Below are positions 8,491-15,958 of a stretch of DNA of 38,804 nucleotides, piece by piece. Each line of letters begins with the position of its first letter. The first letter of the stretch is position 1. Location: NCBI GenBank assembly GCA_030066755.1, contig JASJAX010000034.1, positions 1-38,804 of the forward strand. The letters run 5' to 3'. Under the pieces are notes generated by a model. It did not search any database. It worked only from the letters and a program-made list of their open reading frames with translations, and was not told where the DNA came from. The translations under genes and the position numbers were made by a program. This DNA comes from Acidimicrobiia bacterium (GTDB taxonomy: Bacteria; Actinomycetota; Acidimicrobiia; Spongiisociales; UBA5794).

Positions 8491-8532
8491 GGTGGATCTC
8501 CGGGTATTACGACATCGTTTACATGTTTTGCG

Positions 8533-8584
8533 TTGCGTGTGATCATAATACGCTGTAGATTTCATGCAACTGAAATCCTGAAAC
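8533..8584 (+). promoter_or_regulatory. Promoter and box upstream of the Mrp operon
   Basis: TTGCGT (8533-8538), 17 nt, TAGATT (8556-8561), followed by a 26-bp box (8559-8584) that matches the antiporter box at 3208-3233 in 20 of 26 positions. Here the box contains TTTCA and TGAAA as a short inverted pair with 6 nt between. The box ends 50 nt before the mrpA ATG. It lies between the divergent regulator-Usp operon and the Mrp operon, and would cover roughly +1 to +20 of the Mrp transcript. Confidence 0.55.
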
Positions 8585-8633
8585 CACGGCCACCCCCGGA
8601 TCCGTATACCTCTCACAACCCCGCACTGATCTG

Positions 8634-10907
8634 ATGCCGCTCACGCTCTCTATCGCCGCCTACTTCGTCGTCGCCGCCCTCATCGGGCTGGCCGGGACGC
8701 GCCTGCGCCACGCCCTGATCCCCTTGGCCCTGGCCCCGTTCGCCGCCCAACTCATCGTCGTGGCCACCGCCGCCTCGAACCCCGCCGACTTCGAGACGAT
8801 CTCCTGGCTCCCCTCGCTCGGGGTGGAACTCGTCATTCGAGTGAACGACCTCACGCTGGTGTTGACCTCGGTAGTCGCCACGATCGGCTTCCTCATCGTT
8901 GCCTACAGCGCGCGCTACTTCACCGACGCCCCGAAGCGCGCCAAGTTCCTTGGCCTGATGGTGTTCTTCTCGGGCGGCATGGCCGGCCTCGTCGCCGCCG
9001 ATGACCTCTTTGCGCTCTTCCTGTTCTGGGAGGTCACGACCGTTGCGTCCTACCTCCTCATCGGGTTCGACGATCAGAAGGCCGCTGCTCGAGCTGCGGC
9101 GGTGCAAGCCGTCCTCGTGACCTCGGTGGGCGGCCTCGCAATGCTCGGTGGCTTCGTGCTGTTGAGCATCAGCGCGGGCACAGCCTCGATCTCTGCCATC
9201 GTCGCCGCCCCGCCCGAAGGAACGACGGCCACCGTGGCGCTCGTCTTGATCCTCCTCGGCGCCTTCACGAAGTCGGCGCAGTTCCCGTTCCACTTCTGGC
9301 TTCCGGGCGCAATGGCGGCCCCGACCCCCGCGTCCGCATACTTGCACTCGGCCACGATGGTGAAGGCCGGCATCGTGCTGCTCCTCCTCCTCGCCCCCGG
9401 ATTCGCCTCCGAGCCGGTGTGGGCCGTCACGGTGACCACCGTCGGCTTGATCACCATGACCCTTGGTGCCGTGCAGGCGATGCGCCAGCACGACCTCAAG
9501 CTCCTGCTGGCCCACGGCACGGTCAGTCAGCTCGGTTTCATGGTGGCGTTGATCGGAGCCGGCCTCACCGGCGCTGCGCTCGCCGTCCTCGTGGCCCACG
9601 CCGCCTTCAAGGCGACACTCTTCCTCGTCGTGGGGATCATCGACAAGAAGACCGGCACACGCGACATCCGGCACCTCTCCGGAATCCGTTGGTCGAGCCC
9701 GGTGCTCGCCGGGGTGGCCGCTACCGCGGCAATCTCGATGGCAGGAATCCCGCCGGTGCTCGGATTCGTGAGCAAGGAGGCAGCCTTCGACGCCGTCATC
9801 GCCGACGGTGAATGGATCCTCCTGGCCGTCGCCGGGGTGGCGTCCGCGTTGACCGTCGCCTACACCGCACGCTTCTGGTGGGGCGCGTTCGAGGAGCAGC
9901 CCGGTGGCGTCGACGTCGCCCATCTCGGCCAGATCGATCGGCCGTTGATCGCACCCCCCGCACTGCTTGCTGTGGCGTCGATCGTGTTTGGAATCCTGCC
10001 CGGCGGTCTGGAGAGTGCGGTGATCGCAGCGACGGCCGACAAGGTCAAGCTGGTGCTGTGGCCCGGCTTCAAGCCCGCACTTGCGGTTTCGGCGGCAGCG
10101 ATCGCAGGCGGCGCACTGATCCATCTGATCAGCCACCGCACGTGGACCGCCCGCACCTGGTGGAGCCGGCTGATCGAGCCCACTCGTCTCCCCCCGGCGC
10201 AGAACGTGTACTCCGGCTCGGTCAGGCTGCTGAATCGTACGGCCGATGCCGTCACCGGCATCGTGCAGAACGGCTCCCTCCCGGTCTATCTGGCCGTCAT
10301 CCTGACCACCATCTTCTCGGTGACGGCCGTCACCTGGCTCGTTGCGGGCGACGCTACGCCGGACTGGCGGTTCACGAACGGTGCTCCAGAGGTGATCCTT
10401 GCGGTCATTGCGATCGCTACTGCGATCGCAACCACTCGCGCAAAGCGGCGCATGGCTGCCGCACTGCTGCTCGGAGCCGTCGGCTTCGCGGTTGCGGGCA
10501 TCTACATCGCGTTCGGCGCTCCCGACCTCGCCCTCACCCAGCTCCTCATCGAGACGTTCACCGTCGCGCTGTTTGCGTTCGTGCTATCCCGCCTCCCCCG
10601 CCGCTTCGGTGCGGAGCCTGCATCGCTGTCGCGTTCCGTCCGACTCGCCGTCGCCGGGCTCGCTGGGGCATTCGTGACCATGGCCGCGCTGCTCGCCACC
10701 TCAGTGTCACCCGACCGAGACGTCGCGACGTTCTACGCCGAGAACGCCGAACCGGCAGGCGGCCGCAACATCGTCAACGTGATCCTCACGGACTTCCGCG
10801 CGCTCGACACACTCGGCGAGATCACCGTCCTCGCCGCCGCCGCCATCGGCATAGGAGCCCTCGTCGCAACCAACCGCCGCCGGAACAGGACCGAGGAGGC
10901 GAGCTGA
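8634..10907 (+). CDS. mnhA: Mrp/Mnh Na+/H+ antiporter subunit A
   Basis: A 757-residue polytopic membrane protein, the largest subunit of the Mrp (Mnh) secondary antiporter that exchanges Na+ for H+ and is related to complex I NuoL. The NuoL-like core has LFLFWEVTTVASYLLIGFDD, the FHFWLPGAMAAPTPASAYLH segment and MAGIPPVLGFVSKEAAF. The C-terminal part has the MrpB-like (DUF4040) helices (GFAVAGIYIAFGAPDLALTQ) and ends with a short helix starting LDTLGEITV. It is first in a six-gene operon with overlapping stops and starts. The ATG at 8634 lacks a strong ribosome site. Length fits MrpA. Confidence 0.93.
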   Translation: MPLTLSIAAYFVVAALIGLAGTRLRHALIPLALAPFAAQLIVVATAASNPADFETISWLPSLGVELVIRVNDLTLVLTSVVATIGFLIVAYSARYFTDAPKRAKFLGLMVFFSGGMAGLVAADDLFALFLFWEVTTVASYLLIGFDDQKAAARAAAVQAVLVTSVGGLAMLGGFVLLSISAGTASISAIVAAPPEGTTATVALVLILLGAFTKSAQFPFHFWLPGAMAAPTPASAYLHSATMVKAGIVLLLLLAPGFASEPVWAVTVTTVGLITMTLGAVQAMRQHDLKLLLAHGTVSQLGFMVALIGAGLTGAALAVLVAHAAFKATLFLVVGIIDKKTGTRDIRHLSGIRWSSPVLAGVAATAAISMAGIPPVLGFVSKEAAFDAVIADGEWILLAVAGVASALTVAYTARFWWGAFEEQPGGVDVAHLGQIDRPLIAPPALLAVASIVFGILPGGLESAVIAATADKVKLVLWPGFKPALAVSAAAIAGGALIHLISHRTWTARTWWSRLIEPTRLPPAQNVYSGSVRLLNRTADAVTGIVQNGSLPVYLAVILTTIFSVTAVTWLVAGDATPDWRFTNGAPEVILAVIAIATAIATTRAKRRMAAALLLGAVGFAVAGIYIAFGAPDLALTQLLIETFTVALFAFVLSRLPRRFGAEPASLSRSVRLAVAGLAGAFVTMAALLATSVSPDRDVATFYAENAEPAGGRNIVNVILTDFRALDTLGEITVLAAAAIGIGALVATNRRRNRTEEAS

Positions 10908-11338
10908 TGCACATCCGCTTCTCGCCCCTCCTCGCCACGGGAGCCCGGACGATGATCCCGACGCTCATCGCCTTCTCGCTGTACCTGCTCGTTGTGGGCC
11001 ACGATGCCCCCGGCGGCGGATTCGCCGGCGGGCTCGTCGGTTCGGCCGCGCTCTTGCTGGTCTACCTCGCCTACGGCGATCGCGGCGTGCGCCGGGTGTT
11101 GCCCACCTCACCGGAGGTGATCACCGGCATCGGGCTCGGAATCGCCTTCCTCGCAGGCGCACTCGGGCTTCTGTTCGACGACGTGTTCCTCAGCGCCCTC
11201 GAGCTGAAGACGACCATCCCCGTGATCGGTGACCTCAAGGTCACGAGCGTCCTCGTGTTCGATACCGGGGTCTACCTCGTCGTCCTCGGCCTCATCGCAA
11301 CCGGCATCCTCCGGCTCGGCGGAGAGGAACGCTCATGA
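10907..11338 (+). CDS. mnhB: Mrp/Mnh antiporter subunit B
   Basis: A 143-residue membrane protein with the MnhB signature GHDAPGGGFAGGLVGSAALL in its second half-helix pair and four hydrophobic segments. The ATG at 10907 overlaps the mnhA stop (TGATG). A longer in-frame opening to 9812 is only an out-of-frame shadow inside mnhA. Part of the membrane-bound Mrp complex. Confidence 0.92.
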   Translation: MHIRFSPLLATGARTMIPTLIAFSLYLLVVGHDAPGGGFAGGLVGSAALLLVYLAYGDRGVRRVLPTSPEVITGIGLGIAFLAGALGLLFDDVFLSALELKTTIPVIGDLKVTSVLVFDTGVYLVVLGLIATGILRLGGEERS

Positions 11339-11706
11339 CGGTCGTCATCGCCATCACCGCCGGTGTCCTGTTCGCAACCGGCACCTATCTGCTGCTGCAG
11401 AAGCTCCTGAGCCGCATCATCGTTGGGCTGGGCCTCATTGCGCATGCCGCCAACCTCGTGTTGCTCGGCTCCGGCGGAGCGCCCGGACGCCCGCCGATCG
11501 TCGAAGCCGGCCAAACCGGTCCGTTCTCCGATCCGCTCGAGCAGGCGCTCGTCCTCACGGCGATCGTCATCACGTTCGGCGTGACGGCCTTCCTCCTCGC
11601 CCTCGCCTACCGGTCGTGGCAGGAGCATGGCACCGACGAGGTCGAGGATGACGTCGAGGACCGCCGCATCGCCAGGCTCGGATTCCGGCGTCGGGAGGAG
11701 TCCTGA
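11335..11706 (+). CDS. mnhC: Mrp/Mnh antiporter subunit C (NuoK-like)
   Basis: A 123-residue, three-helix NuoK-like subunit. Characteristic runs are GTYLLLQKLLSRIIVGLGLI and DPLEQALVLTAIVITFGVTA. Its ATG overlaps the mnhB stop (ATGA). The C-terminal tail of about 30 residues is charged and cytoplasmic (EDDVEDRRIARLGFRRREE), slightly longer than usual. Member of the Mrp operon. Confidence 0.93.
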   Translation: MTVVIAITAGVLFATGTYLLLQKLLSRIIVGLGLIAHAANLVLLGSGGAPGRPPIVEAGQTGPFSDPLEQALVLTAIVITFGVTAFLLALAYRSWQEHGTDEVEDDVEDRRIARLGFRRREES

Positions 11707-13178
11707 TGACCACCGTCGCCACACTCGCCCTTGCGATCCCGCTCTTCGGGGCCGCATTCAGTCTGATCGCGCTCCGCAACCTCCTTGCGCAGCGCATCGT
11801 GAGCATCGCCGCATCCGTCGGCCTCGTCGCCGTCTCCGGGTATCTCCTCTTCGCCGTCGACGCCGATGGGGCGGTTGCCGTGGCGGTTGGCGGCTGGGAA
11901 GCACCGTTCGGAATCGCCCTGGTCGCCGATCGGCTTGCCGTGCTCCTGCTCTTCACCGCAGCCGTTGCCTTGCTGGCGGTGCTCGTCTACGCCGTGAGCC
12001 AACGATCGACCGACGAGGAGCTGCGTGGGTTCCACAGCGTGTACCAGATGCTGGCGACCGGGGTGGCTCTGTCGCTGCTCACCGGCGACCTCTTCACGCT
12101 GTTCGTTGCCTTCGAGATCATGCTCACCGCGAGCTACGTGCTCCTCACCTACCGGGCCGGCGGCGAGCAGACCCGAGCCACGATCAGCTACGTCGTCATC
12201 GGGCTGGTTGCATCGGCGCTGCTGCTCACGACGATCGCCCTGATCTACGCAGTCGCCGGCACCGTCAACATCGCAGATCTCACGACGCGCCTCGATGCCG
12301 TCCCGGCCGGCCTGCGCAGCGGTCTCGGCTGGATGCTCTTCCTCGTCTTCGGCATCAAGGCAGCGATCTTCCCGCTGTTCTTCTGGCTGCCCGACTCCTA
12401 TCCGGTGGCGGCGACCCCGGTCACCGCTCTGTTCGCCGGGCTGCTGACGAAGATCGGTGTGTACGCGATCGTGCGCACCCAGACGCTGCTGTTCCCGAGC
12501 GACGGGCCGGTCACCTTCATGCTCGTGATCGCCGGACTCACGATGGTCGTCGGTGTGCTCGGCGCCATCGCTCAGAAGGACATCAAACGCATCCTGTCGT
12601 TCCACATCGTCAGCCAGATCGGCTACATGATCATGGGGCTCGGTTTCTTCACCGTGGCCGGCGTTGCAGCGGCGATCGTGTTCATCGTGCACCAGATCAT
12701 CGTCAAGGCCTCGTTGTTCCTCGTCGGCGGACTGGTCGAGACGAGCGAAGGCACCGGGGCGATCGACGAGGTCAACGGTGTAGCCAAACGCAGCCCGCTC
12801 ATCGCGGCGTTGTTCCTCCTCGCGGCGTTCAGCCTGGCCGGATTCCCACCGCTTTCGGGGTTCGTAGGCAAGCTCGCCCTGGTGCAAGCCGGCTTCCTGG
12901 CCGAGCGCTGGGTCGTGGTCGGTGTGTCGTTGTTCGCCAGCCTGCTGACCCTGTTCTCCATGTCGAAGATCTGGTCGGGCGTCTTCTGGGGTGAGCCGGC
13001 TGAGGCGCCAAAGGAGCGGCCGGCGCGCGGCATGACGGCGGCGACCGCTGCGCTCGTCCTCGTCACCCTCATCGTTGCGTTGGCGGGTGAACCGCTCGTC
13101 GCATATGCCGAGCGTGCGGCTTCCGACCTCCTCGAGCCCGGGGTGTACCGCACCCTCGTGATCGGAGCGGCACCATGA
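11706..13178 (+). CDS. mnhD: Mrp/Mnh antiporter subunit D (NuoM/NuoN-like)
   Basis: A 490-residue polytopic protein of the NuoM/NuoN antiporter-like family. It shows LFVAFEIMLTASYVLLTYRA (with the Glu of the proton path), FGIKAAIFPLFFWLPDSYPV (with the conserved Lys), and AGFPPLSGFVGKLALVQAG. It pairs with MrpA as an ion-translocating subunit. The ATG at 11706 shares a base with the mnhC stop, and its 3' end overlaps mnhF by four bases. Confidence 0.93.
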   Translation: MTTVATLALAIPLFGAAFSLIALRNLLAQRIVSIAASVGLVAVSGYLLFAVDADGAVAVAVGGWEAPFGIALVADRLAVLLLFTAAVALLAVLVYAVSQRSTDEELRGFHSVYQMLATGVALSLLTGDLFTLFVAFEIMLTASYVLLTYRAGGEQTRATISYVVIGLVASALLLTTIALIYAVAGTVNIADLTTRLDAVPAGLRSGLGWMLFLVFGIKAAIFPLFFWLPDSYPVAATPVTALFAGLLTKIGVYAIVRTQTLLFPSDGPVTFMLVIAGLTMVVGVLGAIAQKDIKRILSFHIVSQIGYMIMGLGFFTVAGVAAAIVFIVHQIIVKASLFLVGGLVETSEGTGAIDEVNGVAKRSPLIAALFLLAAFSLAGFPPLSGFVGKLALVQAGFLAERWVVVGVSLFASLLTLFSMSKIWSGVFWGEPAEAPKERPARGMTAATAALVLVTLIVALAGEPLVAYAERAASDLLEPGVYRTLVIGAAP

Positions 13179-13438
13179 TCGTCGCCACCACCATCGCCGC
13201 CGTGTTGCTCGTCGTAGCGGCTGCTGCCGCCGTCATCCGTATCGCGCTCGGGCCCTCGGTAGCCGACCGGATGGTGGCGCTCGACACCTTGCTCTTCACC
13301 GGCGTCGCCGGCCTCGGCGTCTACATCGTCCGCACCGGGGACACGACGTATGTACCGGTGCTCGTCGTTGCGATCCTCGTGGCCTTCATCGGCACGGTTG
13401 TGGTCGGCCGGTACATCGAAGCGGAGACGGAACGATGA
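13175..13438 (+). CDS. mnhF: Mrp/Mnh antiporter subunit F
   Basis: An 87-residue three-helix protein with the MnhF pattern IALGPSVADRMVALDTL followed by two hydrophobic segments. The ATG overlaps the mnhD stop by four bases, and its own stop overlaps the next ATG (ATGA). It stands directly after subunit D, where subunit E is usually found; subunit E is instead fused to G downstream. Confidence 0.92.
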   Translation: MIVATTIAAVLLVVAAAAAVIRIALGPSVADRMVALDTLLFTGVAGLGVYIVRTGDTTYVPVLVVAILVAFIGTVVVGRYIEAETER

Positions 13439-14304
13439 TCGTCGACGTCCTCGCCGGCATTGCCGTGGTTGGCGGCGCGCTCCTCACGGCTCTTGGCGCC
13501 CTCGGCCTGCTGCGGTTCCCCGATGTCTTCACCCGCATGCATGCCGCAACCAAGGCGGCGACGGTGGGAGTGATTGCGACGACTGCAGCAGCCGCACTCG
13601 AGGCGGGAGCTGCTTCCGGTGTCGCCGTGCTGCTCCTCGTCATCGCACTGCTCTTCCTGTCCGGCCCACTCGGTATCAGCCTCCTCGCGCGCGCCGCGTA
13701 TCGGGATCCCGAAACGCCGCGGTCTCCAAAAACGCGCGAGCTGGCCGTGGTGCTGCCCGATTCGGAATCCACCTCCGTCCAACGGACCACGGGCACCAGC
13801 CCACTGCTGGCCGTTTGGCTCTTCCTGGTCTGGATCGCGGTGTTCGGGTCACTTCGGGCGAACGTTGTCGTCGGTGGTGCCGCCGTTGCCGCTTTCCTTG
13901 CCTGGGCGTTGCGCCGATTGGCCCCCCGCTGGCCGCACGCGTTCCTCCACCCCGTGGCTGCGGCGCGCTTCGTCGTGCACTTTGCCGGCCAGCTCATCGC
14001 CGCAACCTGGGACGTGATTCGGCTCCTCGGACGCGACCCGGAGACCATCGAACCCGCCATCGTCGAAGTCCCGCTGACCGTGGAAACCCGCAACCAGGTG
14101 ACCTTGCTGATGAACGCCATCTCGTTCACCCCCGGAACGGTTGCGCTCGAGCTGCACCACGACCGCCTGTACGTCCATGTCATGTCGAGCCAGACCCCCG
14201 AAGAGGTCGTCGCCGAGATCAACACCTTGCAGGAGGCGATCGCCGCTGCATTCGGCGACCCGACACGCAGACGTCACCCGAATCACGCAACAGATGACGT
14301 ATGA
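13435..14304 (+). CDS. Fused Mrp/Mnh antiporter subunits G and E (MnhG-MnhE)
   Basis: A 289-residue protein that joins two Mrp subunits. Residues 1 to about 100 are MnhG (ALGALGLLRFPDVFTRMHAA, LFLSGPLGISLLARAAY). After a linker of about 20 residues (near PKTRELAVVLPDSES), residues from about 122 are MnhE: two or three helices, then the cytoplasmic domain with VEVPLTVETRNQVTLLMNAI and SFTPGTVALELHHDRLYVHV. The usual order is E, F, G as separate genes, so this is both a fusion and a reordering. I see no stop or frameshift between the parts. It is the last Mrp gene; the paralogous regulator starts 10 nt after its stop. Confidence 0.9.
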   Translation: MIVDVLAGIAVVGGALLTALGALGLLRFPDVFTRMHAATKAATVGVIATTAAAALEAGAASGVAVLLLVIALLFLSGPLGISLLARAAYRDPETPRSPKTRELAVVLPDSESTSVQRTTGTSPLLAVWLFLVWIAVFGSLRANVVVGGAAVAAFLAWALRRLAPRWPHAFLHPVAAARFVVHFAGQLIAATWDVIRLLGRDPETIEPAIVEVPLTVETRNQVTLLMNAISFTPGTVALELHHDRLYVHVMSSQTPEEVVAEINTLQEAIAAAFGDPTRRRHPNHATDDV

Positions 14305-14314
14305 TGCTGCGGTT

Positions 14315-14596
14315 ATGGCATCACCGGGCTGGACCTTCCTGACCAACCATTCGCACACACTGCTGTGTATCGCCGAGGACCCCGACGTCCGGCTGCGCGA
14401 CATCGCCGACCAGGTCGGTATCACCGAACGAGCCGCCCAGCGAATCGTCGCTGAGCTCGAGGACGCCGGCTACCTGTCCCACGAGCGGGTCGGGCGGCGC
14501 AATCGGTACGAGGTTCACCCCCACCTGCCGTTGCGCCATCCGTTGGAGGATCACCTGGAGATCGGCGCGTTGCTCCGGGTGCTCATCAAGGAGTAG
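14315..14596 (+). CDS. Winged-helix DNA-binding regulator (paralogue 2)
   Basis: A 93-residue winged helix-turn-helix protein, close paralogue of the one at 8173-8490: shared WTFLTNH, LLCIA, GITERAAQRIVAELE, RVGRRN and YEVH. The HTH is near residues 25-45, and the C-terminus (LPLRHPLEDHLEIGALLRVL) matches the paralogue too. ATG at 14315 gives MASPGW; an alternative ATG at 14294 overlaps the end of mnhG-E and would add seven residues. It is probably co-transcribed with the Mrp genes, so it may sense and adjust their expression. Confidence 0.85.
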   Translation: MASPGWTFLTNHSHTLLCIAEDPDVRLRDIADQVGITERAAQRIVAELEDAGYLSHERVGRRNRYEVHPHLPLRHPLEDHLEIGALLRVLIKE

Positions 14597-14602
14597 CGCG
14601 GG

Positions 14603-14637
14603 AGTCCTCAGTCTTCAGTAGTCAGTCGTCAGTTGCC
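14603..14637. repeat. Heptamer tandem repeat (site 2)
   Basis: Five consecutive period-7 units of the form AGTNNNC, such as AGTCCTC, AGTCTTC and AGTCGTC. It lies 6 nt after the stop of the second winged-helix gene, in the 158-bp gap before the convergent PIG-L gene. The rest of that gap (14638-14754) shows nothing I can name. Confidence 0.75.
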
Positions 14638-14754
14638 GCCACGCGTCACGTGTCGACCATGTCGCACCTGATAACCGACGACGGACGACTCGGGGACACG
14701 TGATCGGATCGGATGTGCACGGCCGCCCGTGACTGCCGAACGAATCCTCGGAGG

Positions 14755-15552
14755 TCAGATGATCCAATCGCGGCGGTCGGCGGCGGGGTCGCCGTCGAAC
14801 GGTGGCTTGACCTGGACGAACCACTCGGTGCCGAAGGCAGTTGCAAAAACCTCGTCCGGCAGCTGGAAGAACCACGACTCCTCATTGATCTGACTGGCGT
14901 GGGCTGCCATTCCGGCTCGCTTCGTTTCGATCAGGGCCGACACGTCGACGGCGGTCGTGATCTCCGCGTCCGGCGTCCCGATGGAATCCATGGCCGGATC
15001 GTCCCGGGTCGCCGCCGTCTCGGGCTCATCCTCAGCCATCTCCTCGCGCCAACGTTTCACGAGGTCACGGTTCATCGTCGCCTCGAACACCCGTGGGATG
15101 GCTGCGATCTCAGCGGCACGGTGTCCGACACGATGAACCTGGATGTGATCGGGATGGCCATAACCGCCGTGGTCGTCGTAGACCGTCAACAGGTCCGCAG
15201 CTTCCTCACGCAAGATGGTGGCCATCCGTTGCGCCGCCTCTTCGATATCGGCCTGCCAGAACGAGCCCTCGTACTCGTTGCTCGGCTCCCCCATCATCCC
15301 GGAGTCGCGATACCCGAGGAACGCAACCCGATGCGCGCCGAGGATCGTTCCGGCCGCACGAGTCTCAGTGATCCGCACCGTCCCGAGCATCTGGCCTTCG
15401 GCGAGAAAGCCCTCAGCCACTTCGCCCTCTTCGCCGTGGGTCGCCACCACGAGCACGACTCGATGCCCCTCAGCCGCTGCGCGCGCCATCGTCCCCCCGG
15501 TAGCGATCGCCTCATCGTCCGGATGCGCGTGGAAGAAAACGAGAGTGGACAT
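14755..15552 (-). CDS. PIG-L (LmbE-like) family deacetylase
   Basis: A 265-residue zinc-dependent de-N-acetylase of the PIG-L/LmbE family. The metal motif AHPDDE is at residues 9-14, and a second histidine motif GGYGHPDHIQVHRVG lies near the middle. Actinobacterial members include MshB and Mca of mycothiol metabolism, and many act on N-acetylglucosamine conjugates. The length and the layout with the helix after HPDH fit Mca/MshB-like proteins, but I cannot assign the substrate. A TAACGT -10-like box lies 9 nt before the ATG. It diverges from the amino-acid transporter. Confidence 0.88.
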   Translation of the reverse strand: MSTLVFFHAHPDDEAIATGGTMARAAAEGHRVVLVVATHGEEGEVAEGFLAEGQMLGTVRITETRAAGTILGAHRVAFLGYRDSGMMGEPSNEYEGSFWQADIEEAAQRMATILREEAADLLTVYDDHGGYGHPDHIQVHRVGHRAAEIAAIPRVFEATMNRDLVKRWREEMAEDEPETAATRDDPAMDSIGTPDAEITTAVDVSALIETKRAGMAAHASQINEESWFFQLPDEVFATAFGTEWFVQVKPPFDGDPAADRRDWII

Positions 15553-15561
15553 GGGTCGCTG

Positions 15562-15567
15562 ACGTTA
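15562..15567 (-). promoter_or_regulatory. Candidate leaderless -10 box of the PIG-L gene
   Basis: TAACGT (read on minus) fits the actinobacterial TANNNT -10 pattern and ends 9 nt before the ATG at 15552. The matching -35 position would fall at the edge of heptamer site 3. Confidence 0.35.
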
Positions 15568-15587
15568 CTGCGTCGGCGTGATCTGTC

Positions 15588-15652
15588 GTACGACGTACTC
15601 CGTACGACGTCGCCCGATCGAGTCGTCGTACGTGTTACGAAGTACGAAGTAC
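15588..15652. repeat. Heptamer tandem repeat, two opposed arms (site 3)
   Basis: Left arm 15588-15608 has units GTACGAC, GTACTCC, GTACGAC. Right arm 15625-15652 has units GTCGTAC, GTGTTAC, GAAGTAC, GAAGTAC. The arms are inverted copies around a 16-nt spacer containing CGATCG, so an imperfect hairpin can form. The core is GTAC rather than the AGTC/GACT of most other sites. Confidence 0.75.
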
Positions 15653-15681
15653 AGAAAACCCGCCCAGAGGGCGGGTTTTCT
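15653..15681. terminator. 13-bp perfect hairpin, terminator-like in both directions
   Basis: AGAAAACCCGCCC, loop AGA, then its exact complement GGGCGGGTTTTCT. The run of four T at the end of the second arm makes it resemble an intrinsic terminator on either strand. It lies between two divergent genes, where no transcript obviously needs to end, unless a leader transcript or readthrough is blocked. Confidence 0.6.
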
Positions 15682-15692
15682 CACAGACTTCG

Positions 15693-15771
15693 GGTTGCCG
15701 GGGGATCACCACAAACGTACATTTCTGGCCCGGTCCCTGGTCTCAGGGTGGGTGCCGGTTCTCCGGCAACC
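15693..15771. other. Possible structured RNA or long palindromic element
   Basis: GGTTGCCGG (15693-15701) pairs perfectly with CCGGCAACC (15763-15771). Inside is a smaller hairpin, CCCTG (15735-15739) with CAGGG (15744-15748). It lies about 190 nt before the amino-acid transporter start on plus, and next to the 13-bp hairpin if read on minus. I tried the c-di-AMP and SAM riboswitch patterns by eye and neither fits well. Confidence 0.35.
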
Positions 15772-15958
15772 GTTGCGACCATTATCGGCAGGCATCGAGT
15801 CGGACTTCACCACCATTTCGCCGTGCCGCGTAGTGACTAGTCACCGTTGGCGAGCGACCGACCCCACAAACCGTTTGAAACCTCCGGCCCCAACTCTCTA
15901 CCGTGGCGGCCGGAATGGCGCGCCTAACCGGCCGCCATCTTCGAGAGGAGAGAGTTTG

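Larger units (their letters stand above)
15553..15958. other. 406-bp divergent intergenic region
   Basis: No gene is seen. From left to right it holds the PIG-L -10-like box (15562-15567) and heptamer site 3 (15588-15652). It then holds a 13-bp perfect hairpin (15653-15681) and a possible structured RNA closed by GGTTGCCGG and CCGGCAACC (15693-15771). After a gap comes the leader of the amino-acid ABC operon, with an AGGAGAG ribosome site at 15946-15952. Confidence 0.7.

Noticed and set aside
8491-8616. Longer start for the first winged-helix gene
   Set aside because: The extension would cover the divergent promoter region, has no ribosome site and is absent from the paralogue.
9812-10906. 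Long N-terminal extension of mnhB
   Set aside because: It is a shifted frame of mnhA; MnhB proteins begin near the ATG at 10907, which overlaps the mnhA stop.
15693-15771. SAM or c-di-AMP riboswitch
   Set aside because: Short matches such as CCGGCAACC or GGGGGA occur, but the remaining conserved parts of either aptamer are missing in order.
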